A stretch of 64,000 bases of DNA from Kocuria rosea subsp. polaris (lineage in GTDB: Bacteria; Actinomycetota; Actinomycetes; Actinomycetales; Micrococcaceae), in assembly GCF_001483755.1 (NCBI RefSeq), contig NZ_LQBK01000009.1, positions 62,001 to 126,000 on the forward strand, read 5' to 3'. Shown piece by piece: positions 46,182 to 56,225 of the stretch. The translations under genes and the position numbers were made by a program. A model generated the notes under the pieces. It searched no databases. It was not told the origin of the DNA and worked only from the letters and a program-made list of their open reading frames with translations. Numbering within the stretch: the first letter of the stretch is position 1; each line of letters opens with the position of its first letter.

Positions 46182-46751
46182 TCAGAGCAGCCGCGGCTGG
46201 GAGACGCCCTCGACCCCCTTGCCGCGCGGACGCCGGCCGGGGCGCCGCTTGGCGGCGCCGATCGGCTCCACGGTGGCGGGGATGGTCTGCTGCCCGGACT
46301 GCTCGGCCTGCTGCCGGCGCAGGAGGTCGATGGCCTCCTCGAAGTCCCCCAGACCGTCGAAGGCCTGGTAGACGCTGGCGAAGCGCAGATAGGCCACCAC
46401 GTCCAGCCGGCGCAGCGGGGCCAGGATCGCGAGACCCACCTCGTGGGCCTCGATCTCCGCGGCGCCCAGCGCCCGGATCGTCTCCTCGACCTCCTGCGCC
46501 AGCATCGCGAGGTCGTCCTCGCTCACGGGCCGGCCCTGGCAGGCCTTGCGCACTCCGTTGACGATCTTCTGCCGGTCGAAGGGTTCGGTGACGCCCGAGC
46601 GCTTGATCACCGAGATCGTGGTGGTCTCGAGCGTGGTGAACCGCCGGCCGCACTCGGAGCACTGGCGGCGGCGGCGGATGGCCGTCCCGTCGTCCGTGGT
46701 GCGGCTGTCCACGACGCGGGAGTCGGTGTGACGGCAGAACGGGCAGTGCAC
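46182..46751 (-). CDS. nrdR: Transcriptional repressor NrdR
   Basis: 189 residues. ATP/dATP-sensing repressor of ribonucleotide reductase genes. N-terminal zinc ribbon with MHCPFC and QCSECGRRF (four Cys), then an ATP-cone ([18 protein letters not shown]...). The family is usually about 150-160 residues; here a basic, Pro/Arg-rich tail ([15 protein letters not shown]) adds about 35. No nrd operon or NrdR box is in the window. It starts 7 bp after the hisD stop, so it is probably cotranscribed with hisD. Confidence 0.96.
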   Translation of the reverse strand: MHCPFCRHTDSRVVDSRTTDDGTAIRRRRQCSECGRRFTTLETTTISVIKRSGVTEPFDRQKIVNGVRKACQGRPVSEDDLAMLAQEVEETIRALGAAEIEAHEVGLAILAPLRRLDVVAYLRFASVYQAFDGLGDFEEAIDLLRRQQAEQSGQQTIPATVEPIGAAKRRPGRRPRGKGVEGVSQPRLL

Positions 46752-46758
46752 GGTCGGA

Positions 46759-48114
46759 TCAGCTCCCGGTGCGGATCGTGATGGCCGTGCCGTGCGCGGG
46801 CAGGTCCTCGGAGCGGGCGACGGCCACGATGTCCTCCCCGATCCGGGACAGCGCGTCCTGGGTGTACTCGACGATCTGCACGGCCTTCATGAACGCGGTG
46901 GTGGACAGGCCCTGGGCGTGCACCGCCGTCCCGCCCGTGGGCAGCACGTGGTTCGAGCCCGCCGCGTAGTCGCCGAGCGGGACGGGGCTGTAGGGACCCA
47001 GGAAGATGGCCCCCGCGTTGCGCACGCGGGCCGCGACCTCCTGCGGGTCGGCGGTGTGGATCTCGAGGTGCTCCGCGGCGTAGGCGTCGGCCACGGCGAT
47101 CGAGGCGTCGAGGTCGTCGGTGAGCACGATCCCGGACTGCGGGCCGGACAGGGCGGTGCTGATCCGCTCCCGGTGCTTCGCCCCGGGCACCTGCCCGGCG
47201 AGCTCCGCCGCGACCCGCTCGGCGAGCTCCGGCGAGTGGGTGATCAGGACGGCCCCGGCGGCGGGGTCGTGCTCGGCCTGGGAGATCAGGTCGGCGGCCA
47301 CGTAGGCCGGCACGGCGGTGTCGTCGGCCAGCACCGCGATCTCCGTGGTCCCCGCCTCGGCGTCCACGCCCACCACGGAGCGGAGCAGGCGCTTGGCCGT
47401 GGCGACGTAGACGTTGCCCGGGCCGGTCACGGTGTCGACCGGCTCGAGGACGTCCTCGCCGTCCGTGACCCCGTAGGCCATGGCGGCCAGCGACTGGGCG
47501 CCGCCGATGGCCCAGACCTCGTCCACGCCGAGCAGCCCGGCCGCGGCGAGGATCGTGGGGTGCGGCAGGCCGCCGAACTCCTTCTGCGGCGGGCTGCACA
47601 GCACCACCGAGCCGACCCCGGCGGCCTGGGCCGGGACGACGTTCATGACCACGGACGAGGGGTACACGGCCAGCCCGCCGGGCACGTACAGGCCCGCCCG
47701 GCGCAGGGGCGTCCACCGGTGCACGAGCACGGCGCCCGGAGCGACCTCGACCCGGGCATCGGCCGGGCGCTGCGCCCGCGCGAAGGCCCGGGTCCGCTCG
47801 ATCGCGGTTTCCAGGCCCCGGCGCACGGCGGGGTCCAGCTCCTCGACGGCCCGGCGGATCTCGGCGGGGTCGACGCGCAGGGAGTCCTGCTCCACCCCGT
47901 CGAAGCGCTGCGCGTAGCGGCGCAGGGCCACGGCGCCCTCGGTGCGGACCGCGGCGAGGATCTCCTCCACGGCCTGCTGCGCCGAGGCGAGCGACGTGGA
48001 GCTCTGCCGGGGCACAGCCGCCCGCAGCTCGGACCAGGACAGGTGCCGGCCGCGCAGGTCGATCGTTCGCAGGGCGGGAGTCGTGGTCGTCTCAGCAGTA
48101 GTCACGCCTCCCAT
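46759..48114 (-). CDS. hisD: Histidinol dehydrogenase
   Basis: 451 residues. NAD-dependent zinc enzyme oxidising histidinol to histidine in the final two steps of the pathway. Motifs are [18 protein letters not shown] (NAD region), [29 protein letters not shown] and the catalytic/zinc block [13 protein letters not shown]. Start uncertain: ATG at 48114, or GTG at 48105, where TACCAT (48113-48118) would be a -10 exactly 7 nt upstream of a leaderless GTG. Other his genes are not in the window. It lies 60 bp after dnaE. Confidence 0.93.
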   Translation of the reverse strand: MGGVTTAETTTTPALRTIDLRGRHLSWSELRAAVPRQSSTSLASAQQAVEEILAAVRTEGAVALRRYAQRFDGVEQDSLRVDPAEIRRAVEELDPAVRRGLETAIERTRAFARAQRPADARVEVAPGAVLVHRWTPLRRAGLYVPGGLAVYPSSVVMNVVPAQAAGVGSVVLCSPPQKEFGGLPHPTILAAAGLLGVDEVWAIGGAQSLAAMAYGVTDGEDVLEPVDTVTGPGNVYVATAKRLLRSVVGVDAEAGTTEIAVLADDTAVPAYVAADLISQAEHDPAAGAVLITHSPELAERVAAELAGQVPGAKHRERISTALSGPQSGIVLTDDLDASIAVADAYAAEHLEIHTADPQEVAARVRNAGAIFLGPYSPVPLGDYAAGSNHVLPTGGTAVHAQGLSTTAFMKAVQIVEYTQDALSRIGEDIVAVARSEDLPAHGTAITIRTGS

Positions 48115-48174
48115 GGTATTCCACCGCGCCGCCCGGCCGCGGGCGCCGGGTCCAGCGCTCGGCCGCCCGGTGGC

Positions 48175-51100
48175 TCAGACCTCCAGGCAGGTCGGGCCGA
48201 GCAGGACCTTGAGGTCCCCGAACAGGGCGGGTGAGGGGTTCACCCGCAGGTCCGGGCCCAGGCGCAGCACCTGCACCTTCTGCCGCGTCTCGAGGTGGAT
48301 GCGCACCTCGGAGTCCCCGCGGTGGTTGCGCAGCACCGCGCCGATCTCCTTGACCGTCTCCTCCGTGGCGCGGAACTCGGGCAGGGCGATGAGCACGGGC
48401 CCGCTGTGCCCGTCCGCGGAGAGCTCCGGCACGGTGAGCTCCTGCGCGGAGATCGTCACCGAGCCGTCGTCCCGGCGCTGCAGCCGGCCCTTGATCACGC
48501 AGATCAGGTCCTCGGCGAGCACGCCCGCGATGGGGGCGTAGGCCTTGCCGAAGAACATGACCTCGATCGAGCCCGTCCGGTCCTCGAGCTCCACCCGCGC
48601 GTAGGCGTTGCCCGAGGTCTTGGCGATCCGCCGCGACAGGGAGGTGATCATGCCCGCCACGGTCACGACCGCGCCGTCGGGCCGGCCGTCCTCGCCCAGC
48701 AGCGGCTGGATCGAGGTGTCGGCGTACTGCCCGAGCGCCTCGTCGAGGCCGCGCAGCGGGTGGTCGGAGACGTAGAGGCCGAGCATCTCGCGCTCGAAGG
48801 CCAGCAGGTCCTTGCGCTCCCACTCGGGCACGTCCGGCACCGCGACGGTCAGCGACGTGGTGGGGTCCTCGTCGTCCAGGCCCATGCCGCCGAAGAGGTC
48901 GAACTGTCCGGCCGCCTCCTGGCGCTTGACGGCCACCGTGGCGTCCACGGCCTCCTCGTGGCAGAGCACGAGCCCGCGCCGGGTGTGGCCCAGCCGGTCG
49001 AAGGCGCCCGCCTTGACCAGGGACTCGATGGTGCGCTTGTTGCACACCACGGCGGGGACCTTGGCGAGGAAGTCGTTGAAGGAGGTGAAGGCGCCGTGCT
49101 CCTCCCGGGCCTCGACCATCGCGCTGACCACGTTGGCGCCCACGTTGCGCACCGCGCCCATGCCGAAGCGGATGTCGGTGCCCACCGGGGTGAAGTTCAG
49201 CGCGGACTCGTTGACGTCCGGGGGCAGCACGGTGATGCCCATCCGGCGGCACTCCGTGAGGTACAGGGCGAGCTTGTCCTTGTCGTCGCCCACCGAGGTG
49301 AGCAGCGCGGCCATGTACTCGGCCGGGTAGTGCGCCTTGAGGTACGCGGTCCAGTAGGACACGAGACCGTAGGCCGCGGAGTGGGCCTTGTTGAACGCGT
49401 AGTCCGAGAACGGGAGCAGGATGTCCCACAGGGCCTTGATGGCGGCCTCGGAGTAGCCGCGCTCGGCCATGCCGCCGTGGAAGCCCTCGTACTGCTTGTC
49501 CAGCTCCGACTTCTTCTTCTTGCCCATGGCGCGGCGGAGGATGTCCGCCTGGCCGAGCGAGAAGCCCGCGACCTTCTGGGCGATCGCCATGACCTGCTCC
49601 TGGTAGACGATCAGGCCGTAGGTGGTGTTGAGGATCTCCGCGAGCGGCTCCTCGAGCTCCGGGTGGATCGGGGTGATCTCCTGCTGGCCGGTCTTGCGCA
49701 GCGCGTAGTTCGTGTGCGAGTTCGCGCCCATGGGACCCGGGCGGTACAGGGCGATGACCGCGGAGATGTCCTCGAAGTTGTCGGGGCGCATGAGCTTGAG
49801 CAGCTGGCGCATGGGCCCGCCGTCGAGCTGGAACACCCCGAGAGTGTCGCCGCGGGCCAGCAGCTCGTATGACTCGGCGTCCTCGAGCCCGAGGTTCTCG
49901 AGGTCGAGGACGAAGCCGTCCTGGTTGAGGGTGATGTTCTCGAGGGCGTCGGAGATGATCGTGAGGTTGCGCAGGCCCAGGAAGTCCATCTTGATCAGCC
50001 CGAGCCCCTCGCACGTGGGGTAGTCGAACTGGGTGATGACCTGCCCGTCCTGCTCGCGGCGCATGATCGGGATGATGTCGATCAGCGGGTGCGAGGACAT
50101 GATCACGCCGGCCGCGTGCACCCCCCACTGGCGCTTGAGCCCCTCGAGGCCCTCGGCGGTCTCGAAGATCTTCTTCGCCTCGGGGTCCTGCGCGAGCACC
50201 TCGCGCAGCTCGTCGGCCTCGCCGTGGCGCTTGGCGGAGTCGTCGTAGACGTCCTTGAGGGAGATGCCCTTGCCCATGACGTCCGGCGGCATGGCCTTGG
50301 TGAGCTTCTCCCCCATCGAGAAGGGATAGCCGAGCACGCGCGAGGAGTCCTTGAGGGCCTGCTTGGCCTTGATGGTGCCGTAGGTCACGATCATGGCCAC
50401 GCGCTCGTCGCCGTACTTCTCGGTGACGTAGTGGATCACCTCGGAGCGGCGGCGGTCGTCGAAGTCGACGTCGAAGTCGGGCATGGACACGCGGTCCGGG
50501 TTGAGGAAGCGCTCGAAGATCAGCCCGTGCTCCAGCGGGTTCAGCTCGGTGATGCGCATGGCGTAGGCGACCATGGAGCCGGCCCCGGAGCCACGCCCTG
50601 GGCCCACCCGGATCCCGTTGTTCTTGGCCCAGTTGATGAAGTCGGCCACCACCAGGAAGTACCCGGGGAAGCCCATCTGCAGGATGATGCCCTTCTCGTA
50701 GTCCGCCTGCCGCTGGACGTCCTCGGGGATCCCGCCGGGGAAGCGGTGGTGCAGGCCCCGCTGCACCTCCTCGACGAACCAGGACTCCTCGTCGTGGCCC
50801 TCGGGGGTCGGGAAGCGGGGCATGTAGTTCGCGGAGGTGTCGAACTCCACGTTGCACCGCTCCGCGATCTCCAGGGTGTTGTCGCAGGCCTCCGGGAAGT
50901 CGCGGAAGAGCTCCCGCATCTCCGCGGGGGACTTCAGGTAGAACTCGTCGGCGTCGAACTTGAACCGCTTCGGGTCCGCCAGGGTCGAGCCGGACTGCAC
51001 GCACAGCAGGGCCGCGTGGGACTTCGCGTCCTCGGCGTGGGTGTAGTGCAGGTCGTTGGTGGCCACGAGCGGCAGCTGCAGGTCCTTGGCGAGCCGGAGC

Positions 51101-51723
51101 AGGTCCCCGGTGACCTGCTTCTCGATCCCCAGGCCGTGGTCCATCAGCTCGCAGTAGAAGTTCTCGGCGCCGAAGATGTCGCGGAACTCCGCCGCGGCCT
51201 GCCGGGCCTCCTGGTACTGGCCCAGGCGCAGGCGGGTCTGGACCTCCCCGGAGGGGCAGCCGGTGGTGGCGATCAGTCCCTTGCCGTAGGTGCTGAGCAG
51301 CTCCCGGTCCATGCGCGGCTTGTACAGCTGGCCCTCGAGCGACGCGAGGGACGAGGCGCGGAACAGGTTCTGCATGCCCTGGGTGGTCTCCGCGAGCAGC
51401 GTCATGTGCGTGTAGGCACCGCCGCCCGAGACGTCGTCCCGGCCGCCGTCGGCGAACTTCACGCGGGTGCGGTCGGAGCGGGCGGTGCCCGGCGTCAGGT
51501 ACGCCTCCACGCCGATGATGGGCTTGATCCCCGCGTTGCGGGCCTTGTTCCAGAAGTCGAAGGCGCCGAAGACGAAGCCGTGGTCGGTCGTCGCGAGGGA
51601 GGTCATCCCCTGTTCGTGGCAGGCCTCGAAGAGGTCGTCGAGCCGTGCCGCACCGTCGAGCATGGAGTACTCGGTGTGCACGTGCAGGTGGGTGAAGCTG
51701 TTCTTGCCGGTCGCCGTCGTCAC
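48175..51723 (-). CDS. dnaE: DNA polymerase III subunit alpha
   Basis: 1182 residues, replicative polymerase of the DnaE1 type. N-terminal PHP domain (HLHVHTEYSMLDGAARL; ATTDHGFVFGAFDFW). The polymerase palm carries the catalytic acidic motif MPDFDVDFDDRRR. Fingers and thumb follow, a helix-hairpin-helix region is near residue 890 (VPAVVCNKRTIESL), then an OB fold with VVTVAGMITSLSRR. The start is a GTG with TACACT six bases upstream, implying a leaderless mRNA; longer frames run into low-complexity GC repeats. It follows rluD in the minus-strand row. Confidence 0.96.
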   Translation of the reverse strand: MTTATGKNSFTHLHVHTEYSMLDGAARLDDLFEACHEQGMTSLATTDHGFVFGAFDFWNKARNAGIKPIIGVEAYLTPGTARSDRTRVKFADGGRDDVSGGGAYTHMTLLAETTQGMQNLFRASSLASLEGQLYKPRMDRELLSTYGKGLIATTGCPSGEVQTRLRLGQYQEARQAAAEFRDIFGAENFYCELMDHGLGIEKQVTGDLLRLAKDLQLPLVATNDLHYTHAEDAKSHAALLCVQSGSTLADPKRFKFDADEFYLKSPAEMRELFRDFPEACDNTLEIAERCNVEFDTSANYMPRFPTPEGHDEESWFVEEVQRGLHHRFPGGIPEDVQRQADYEKGIILQMGFPGYFLVVADFINWAKNNGIRVGPGRGSGAGSMVAYAMRITELNPLEHGLIFERFLNPDRVSMPDFDVDFDDRRRSEVIHYVTEKYGDERVAMIVTYGTIKAKQALKDSSRVLGYPFSMGEKLTKAMPPDVMGKGISLKDVYDDSAKRHGEADELREVLAQDPEAKKIFETAEGLEGLKRQWGVHAAGVIMSSHPLIDIIPIMRREQDGQVITQFDYPTCEGLGLIKMDFLGLRNLTIISDALENITLNQDGFVLDLENLGLEDAESYELLARGDTLGVFQLDGGPMRQLLKLMRPDNFEDISAVIALYRPGPMGANSHTNYALRKTGQQEITPIHPELEEPLAEILNTTYGLIVYQEQVMAIAQKVAGFSLGQADILRRAMGKKKKSELDKQYEGFHGGMAERGYSEAAIKALWDILLPFSDYAFNKAHSAAYGLVSYWTAYLKAHYPAEYMAALLTSVGDDKDKLALYLTECRRMGITVLPPDVNESALNFTPVGTDIRFGMGAVRNVGANVVSAMVEAREEHGAFTSFNDFLAKVPAVVCNKRTIESLVKAGAFDRLGHTRRGLVLCHEEAVDATVAVKRQEAAGQFDLFGGMGLDDEDPTTSLTVAVPDVPEWERKDLLAFEREMLGLYVSDHPLRGLDEALGQYADTSIQPLLGEDGRPDGAVVTVAGMITSLSRRIAKTSGNAYARVELEDRTGSIEVMFFGKAYAPIAGVLAEDLICVIKGRLQRRDDGSVTISAQELTVPELSADGHSGPVLIALPEFRATEETVKEIGAVLRNHRGDSEVRIHLETRQKVQVLRLGPDLRVNPSPALFGDLKVLLGPTCLEV

Positions 51724-51729
51724 CCGACC

Positions 51730-51735
51730 AGTGTA
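51730..51735 (-). promoter_or_regulatory. Leaderless -10 element of dnaE
   Basis: Minus strand TACACT, then 6 nt, then the dnaE GTG. No ribosome-binding site is seen in between. Confidence 0.6.
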
Positions 51736-51801
51736 GTGGCCCGCACCGACCCCGCCGCCCCGCCGGCAGGGGCCCGGCGGGGCGGCGCGACCGGGCCCGG
51801 A

Positions 51802-51855
51802 GCGGCGGCGCCCCGGACGGCGGCGGCGCCCCGGACGGCGGCGGTGCCCCGGACG
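51802..51855. repeat. 18-bp tandem repeat, three units, between dnaE and rluD
   Basis: GCGGCGGCGCCCCGGACG at 51802-51819 and 51820-51837, with a one-base variant at 51838-51855. Noncoding, and directly adjacent to the rluD terminator hairpin. Confidence 0.85.
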
Positions 51856-51894
51856 GGGGGCGGCCGCACCGGGACGTCCCGGCCCCCGTCCGGG
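51847..51894 (-). terminator. Terminator of rluD
   Basis: A 12-bp stem (51848-51859 with 51883-51894) enclosing an inner palindrome CGGGACGTCCCG (51870-51881). It begins beyond the rluD stop and partly overlaps the 18-bp repeats, which may have grown from its arm. Confidence 0.6.
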
Positions 51895-51902
51895 AGGCGG
51901 GC

Positions 51903-52853
51903 TCAGGCGGGCCCGCCGTCGCGCAGCGTCTCGAGGGCGAAGGAGAGGTCCGGCGGGTACGGGCTCCCGTACTCGACGAGCTCGCCCGTCCCGGGGTGCT
52001 CGAAGCCCAGCCGCACGGCGTGCAGCCACTGCCGGGTGAGCCCGAGGCCGGCCGACAGCGCGGGGTCCGCGCCGTAGGTGAGGTCGCCGCAGCACGGGTG
52101 GCGCAGCGCCGAGAAGTGCACCCGGATCTGGTGGGTGCGGCCGGTCTCCAGGTGCACCTCCACGAGCGCCGCCCGACCGAAGGCCTCCAGCACCTCGTAG
52201 TGGGTGATCGACGTGCGGCCGCCCTCGACCACGGCGAAGCGCCAGTCGTAGCCGGGGTGGCGGCCGATCGGGGCGTCGACCGTCCCGCGCAGGGGGTCCG
52301 GCAGGCCCTGGACCACGGTGTGGTAGACCTTCGTGACCGTCCGCTCCTTGAACGCGCGCTTGAGCGCGGTGTACGCGCGCTCCGTGCGGGCCACGACCAT
52401 CAGCCCGGACGTGCCGACGTCGAGCCGGTGCACCACGCCGGCCCGCTCGGGGGCCCCGGAGGTGCTCACGGTGACGCCCGCGCCCGCGAGGGCGCCGACC
52501 ACGGTCGGCCCCTTCCAGCCCGGCGAGGGGTGCGCGGCGACGCCGGGGGGCTTGTCGATCACCACGATGTCGTCGTCCAGGTGCACCACGCGGAAGTCCT
52601 CGACGAGCTGGGGCACGATCCGTGCCGGGTCCTCCGGCACGGGCACGTGCACGGTGAGCGTCTGGGAGGCCTCGACCCGGAAGGACTTGGCGACCGGCCG
52701 GTCGCGGTGCAGCACCCGGCCCTCCGCGCAGAGGCCGGCGGCCGCGGAGCGCGAGAGTCCCGTCAGGGCGGCCACGGCGGCGTCCGCGCGGTGGCCCTCG
52801 AGCTCGGGCGGGACGGTGAAGCGCTCCGGCACGTGCTCCCCGGGATCAGCCAC
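51903..52853 (-). CDS. rluD: RluA-family rRNA pseudouridine synthase (RluD-like)
   Basis: 316 residues. An N-terminal S4-like domain (residues about 20-70, ADAAVAALTGLSRSAA) is followed by the synthase domain. The catalytic Asp is in HRLDVGTSGLMVVA; LETGRTHQIRVH and HPCCGDLTYG complete the RluA-family pattern. It modifies uridines in 23S rRNA in relatives; the exact site cannot be told. Its start overlaps the lspA stop by 8 bp, the usual lspA-rluD coupling. Confidence 0.93.
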   Translation of the reverse strand: MADPGEHVPERFTVPPELEGHRADAAVAALTGLSRSAAAGLCAEGRVLHRDRPVAKSFRVEASQTLTVHVPVPEDPARIVPQLVEDFRVVHLDDDIVVIDKPPGVAAHPSPGWKGPTVVGALAGAGVTVSTSGAPERAGVVHRLDVGTSGLMVVARTERAYTALKRAFKERTVTKVYHTVVQGLPDPLRGTVDAPIGRHPGYDWRFAVVEGGRTSITHYEVLEAFGRAALVEVHLETGRTHQIRVHFSALRHPCCGDLTYGADPALSAGLGLTRQWLHAVRLGFEHPGTGELVEYGSPYPPDLSFALETLRDGGPA

Positions 52854-53433
52854 GGGTGCCCTCCTCCGGCGAGGCCTCGAGCCGCTGCGCGTCCGGGCCG
52901 GGCGAGCCGGTGCGGGTGCCGTCGAGCTCCCGCCCGAGCAGGGTCAGGAGCACCACGAGGGACACGCCCACGACCACTCCGCAGTCGGCGATGTTGAAGA
53001 TCGCGAAGCGCGGCACGGCGATGAAGTCCACGACGTGCCCCACCCCGAAGCCCGGCTCCCGCAGCAGCCGGTCGGTCAGGTTGCCCAGTGCCCCGCCGAG
53101 GACCAGACCCAGGGCGAGGGCCCAGGCGCTCGAGCGGACGCGGCGGAGGGTGAGCACGATGAGGACCGAGACGACCACCATCACCAGGGTGAACACCCAG
53201 GTGATGTCCTCGCCCAGGGAGAACGCGGCGCCGGGGTTGCGGATGAACTGCCACCACAGCAGGCCCTCCACCACGGGGGTGCGCTCGCCCGGCGTCAGGT
53301 GGGAGACCACCCACCACTTGGTCAGCTGGTCCGCGGTGTAGACGAGCACCGCGGCGAGGGCCGCGAGGAGCAGGACGCCCCGCGGCACCCCGGGCTCGGG
53401 TGCGCCGGCGGGGACTTCGGGCGGCTCGCTCAT
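52846..53433 (-). CDS. lspA: Lipoprotein signal peptidase (signal peptidase II)
   Basis: 195 residues. Membrane aspartic protease that cleaves prolipoprotein signal peptides. Four membrane helices. The catalytic pair is in GNLTDRL and FNIADCGVVVG, and the N-terminal QLTKWWV and NPGAAFSL blocks match the family. The hydrophilic C-terminal 30 residues are longer than usual. ATG start after CGAGGAGAGC. Upstream is divIVA. Confidence 0.94.
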   Translation of the reverse strand: MSEPPEVPAGAPEPGVPRGVLLLAALAAVLVYTADQLTKWWVVSHLTPGERTPVVEGLLWWQFIRNPGAAFSLGEDITWVFTLVMVVVSVLIVLTLRRVRSSAWALALGLVLGGALGNLTDRLLREPGFGVGHVVDFIAVPRFAIFNIADCGVVVGVSLVVLLTLLGRELDGTRTGSPGPDAQRLEASPEEGTRG

Positions 53434-53555
53434 GCTCTCCTCGGGTGACGGTTCGGGGTTTCGGGTCCGGCCCGCGGAGCGGGCCGGCGGGACCGCGGTC
53501 CCGTCCCATGGTGCCACGTCCGCCCGGGGGCGCCCCGGGACGGGCGACGACGGAG

Positions 53556-53576
53556 GGACCGGCACGTGGCCGGTCC
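53556..53576 (-). terminator. Weak hairpin after divIVA
   Basis: An 8-bp stem GGACCGGC/GCCGGTCC with a 5-nt loop, 31 bp past the divIVA stop. Its termination strength is uncertain. Confidence 0.4.
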
Positions 53577-53606
53577 ATCCGTCGGTGCCGCGCCGCGGCC
53601 CGGTGG

Positions 53607-54335
53607 TCAGGCCTGCTCGGTCCGGACCGCGCCGGTGGCGCCGTCCGCCGTCGGCGCGGGCTCGAGCGACGGGGTGGTGTCCAGGTCCTGCAGCTGGTCC
53701 TGGATGTAGGTCTTGAGATTGGTGCGGTAGTCCTGCTCGAAGGTGCGCAGGCCCGAAACCCGGGACTGAAGCTCGGCCTGCTCCTCCTGCAGCGCGGTGA
53801 GGGTCTCCTCGCGCGTGCGCTGGGCCTCGGTGACGAGCTCCTCGGCCCGGTCCCGGGCCTCGCCGATGATCCGGTCGCGCTCGGCCGTGCCCTCGGCGAC
53901 GTACTCGTCGTGCAGCTTCTGGGCCATCGCCAGGACGCCGGCCGCGGACTGCGCCGCGCCGGAGGCGGGCGCGGTCTCCGCCGGGGCTGTCCCGGCGGCA
54001 CCGGTCGCCGGCAGCTCGGCCTCGGCGGGCGCGGCCGGCCCGGCCGCCTCCTGCGGGGCGCCGCCGGCGACCTCACCGGTGGACGGCGCGCCGGCGGTGT
54101 CCTCCGCGCCCGGCAGGCCGGGCTCGGAGACGGGCGAGGGCGTGGAGTCCTTGGGGGCGACGGGCTGCCCGGCGGCCTCGAGCTGCTGCTTGAGGTCCGT
54201 GTTCTCCTGATTCAGCCGGCGCAGCTCCACGACGATCTCGTCGAGGAAGTCGTCGACCTCGTCCTGGTCGTAGCCCTCCCGGAACTTGGTGGGCTGGAAC
54301 CGCTTGTTGATGACGTCTTCGGGCGTCAGGGCCAT
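53607..54335 (-). CDS. divIVA: DivIVA/Wag31 polar-growth scaffold
   Basis: 242 residues. The membrane-binding N-terminal domain is complete (ALTPEDVINKRFQPTKFREGYDQDEVDDF), followed by a first coiled coil to about residue 52. A long Ala/Pro/Gly linker comes next (about 55-135), then a second coiled coil (KLHDEYVAEGTAERDRIIGE... to about 225). It organises cell-wall growth at poles and septa in actinobacteria and is phosphorylated by Ser/Thr kinases there. It lies within the sepF-yggT-divIVA row. Confidence 0.95.
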   Translation of the reverse strand: MALTPEDVINKRFQPTKFREGYDQDEVDDFLDEIVVELRRLNQENTDLKQQLEAAGQPVAPKDSTPSPVSEPGLPGAEDTAGAPSTGEVAGGAPQEAAGPAAPAEAELPATGAAGTAPAETAPASGAAQSAAGVLAMAQKLHDEYVAEGTAERDRIIGEARDRAEELVTEAQRTREETLTALQEEQAELQSRVSGLRTFEQDYRTNLKTYIQDQLQDLDTTPSLEPAPTADGATGAVRTEQA

Positions 54336-54496
54336 GAGTGCATTCCTTCGTGGGCGGGGCGCGGGCGCGGCCCGCGGCGGGGGATCCGTCCGACCGGGGC
54401 CGGGGCGGCACGGTGGCCGGCACCGGGTGGTCGTGCGGTTACAGCGTACAGGCCGGTCCTCGGCCGGACCGGCGGGACGTCCGGCGGGGCGCCGGG

Positions 54497-54787
54497 TCAG
54501 ATCAGCATCGAGCCGATGATGCCCTGGACGATGCTGACGGCGAAGATGAGGATGAGGAACCCGAGGTCCAGCGACACCCCGCCGAAGCGCAGGGGCGGCA
54601 CGATCCGGCGCAGCCACCGCATCGGCGGGTCGGTCACGGTGTACACGGCCGAGGCCCCGACGAGGGCGGCTCCGCGGGGCCGCCAGTTGCGGGCGAACAT
54701 CTGCACCCAGTCGAGGACGAGGCGCGCGAGCAGCGCGACGTACACGAGGTGCAGCGCCAGGTACAGCACGGAGAGCAGAAGGTCCAT
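54497..54787 (-). CDS. YggT family membrane protein
   Basis: 96 residues with two long hydrophobic regions around the conserved DPPMRWLRRIVPPLRFGGVSLD motif (about residues 53-74), which defines YggT. The molecular role is uncertain; it is regularly encoded between sepF and divIVA in Gram-positive bacteria, suggesting a division- or envelope-linked function. It starts 9 bp after the sepF stop. Confidence 0.93.
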   Translation of the reverse strand: MDLLLSVLYLALHLVYVALLARLVLDWVQMFARNWRPRGAALVGASAVYTVTDPPMRWLRRIVPPLRFGGVSLDLGFLILIFAVSIVQGIIGSMLI

Positions 54788-54796
54788 CGGTCCGCC

Positions 54797-55318
54797 TCAG
54801 TCCTCCTGCTGGTCGTCGGTCTCGTCCTCGCCGCCGGCGGGGTGCCCGACGACCTCCACGTAGGACGGGGTGAGCAGGAAGACCTTGCCGGTCACCCGCT
54901 CGATGGAGCCGTGCAGGGCGAAGACCAGGCCGGCGGAGAAGTCCACCAGGCGCTTGGCCTCGGCGTCGCCCATGTCGCTGACGTTCATGATGACGGGCGT
55001 GCCCTCGCGGAAGGCCTCCCCGATGGACTTGGCGTCGTTGTAGGAGCGGGGGTGGACCGTGGTGATGGTGCGCAAGGTCGAGCTGTCCTCTCGAGAGCTG
55101 GAGGGGGCGCGTTTGATGGGGGTGACCGGCGCCCGGTACTCGGCCGACCGGCGCGGCACGGCCACCGCGGTGGAGTCGTGGGCGCGGGCCTCGCGCGGCT
55201 CCTCGCGGACCGCGACGGCGGACTGGTGCTCCTGGCGGGACGGCGTCGGGTCGTCGTAGTCCTCGTCCGTCTCGGCGAGGCCGAGATAGATCATGGTGCG
55301 GCGCAACGCTCCGGCCAT
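54797..55318 (-). CDS. sepF: Cell division protein SepF
   Basis: 173 residues. Links FtsZ filaments to the membrane. The N-terminal amphipathic helix [15 protein letters not shown] is the membrane anchor, a disordered linker follows, and the SepF core spans about 80-158 ([39 protein letters not shown]). The acidic tail is DETDDQQED. Its target, the FtsZ C-terminal peptide, is conserved in this window's FtsZ (DFPDFLK). Confidence 0.96.
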   Translation of the reverse strand: MAGALRRTMIYLGLAETDEDYDDPTPSRQEHQSAVAVREEPREARAHDSTAVAVPRRSAEYRAPVTPIKRAPSSSREDSSTLRTITTVHPRSYNDAKSIGEAFREGTPVIMNVSDMGDAEAKRLVDFSAGLVFALHGSIERVTGKVFLLTPSYVEVVGHPAGGEDETDDQQED

Positions 55319-55445
55319 GGTGCTCTCCTTGACTGTCTGTGCGGATATCGGCGGTGGGGGGAGTTCCGGGATCCTGGGACCGCCTGCGCCCGTCGTGCTG
55401 CCCGGAACGCGGTACGGCCCCGGCCCCGCAGGGCCGTCCTCCAAG

Positions 55446-56225
55446 CTATCCTACGGGCGCCCGGGGGCCGAGGATATCGGAGCCGACGCGCACGTGCGTG
55501 GCTCCCCGGGCGACCGCCTCCTCGAGGTCCTGGCTCATGCCCGCGGACACCGCCGTGGCCTCCGGCAGCGTCCGCCGCAGCTGCTGCGAGAGCTCCTGGA
55601 GCCGGCCGAAGGCGGGCCCCGGCGGCGCCCCCAGTGGGGCGACGGCCATAATCCCGCCGGCGCGCAGCCCCTCGGTCCCGGCGATCTGCTCGGCGAGCCC
55701 GACGACGTCCTCGGGGCGGGCCCCGCCGCGGCGCTCCTCCGCGTCCAGGGAGACCTGGACGAGGCACGTGAGGTCCTGGTCCGCGCACGGCCCGGGCGCC
55801 GCGTCACCGGCCGCCACGGCCTCCCGGTGCCGCTGGACCGCCTTGCCGAGGGCCGTGACCAGGGAGGCCCGGTCCACGGAGTGCACCCAGGACGCGTAGC
55901 GCACGACCGACTTCGCCTTGTTGGACTGGAGCTGGCCCACGAAGTGCCAGGTGAGGGGACCGTCCACGAGCCCGGCCACCTCCCGCGCCTTCGCGGCGGC
56001 CTCCTGGTCCCGGTTCTCGCCGACGTCCCGGACGCCGAGCCGGTGCAGCCGGGCCACGTCCGCGGCGGGGAAGAACTTCGTGACGGCGACCAGCACGGGC
56101 TCCTCGGCCGCCCCGCCGCGCTGCGCCGCGGCGGTGATCCGTGCGCGCACCCGCTCGAGGGAGCGGGAGAGCTCGAGGGTCCGCGGGTCGTTCCCGCCGC
56201 CGGCGGCGGCCGGGTCCGCGCTCAC
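55446..56225 (-). CDS. YggS/PLPBP family pyridoxal-phosphate homeostasis protein
   Basis: 259 residues. Single-domain alanine-racemase-like barrel that buffers PLP; no catalysis is assigned. The PLP Lys is in [38 protein letters not shown] and [22 protein letters not shown] are the family hallmarks. The GTG start overlaps the pgeF stop by four bases (GTGA). A putative sepF -10 (TAGGAT, 55448-55453) sits inside its 3' end. Confidence 0.93.
   Translation of the reverse strand: MSADPAAAGGGNDPRTLELSRSLERVRARITAAAQRGGAAEEPVLVAVTKFFPAADVARLHRLGVRDVGENRDQEAAAKAREVAGLVDGPLTWHFVGQLQSNKAKSVVRYASWVHSVDRASLVTALGKAVQRHREAVAAGDAAPGPCADQDLTCLVQVSLDAEERRGGARPEDVVGLAEQIAGTEGLRAGGIMAVAPLGAPPGPAFGRLQELSQQLRRTLPEATAVSAGMSQDLEEAVARGATHVRVGSDILGPRAPVG
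55448..55453 (-). promoter_or_regulatory. Putative -10 element of sepF
   Basis: Minus strand TAGGAT, about 130 nt before the sepF ATG, overlapping the last codons of the upstream gene. Hexamer match only. Confidence 0.35.
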
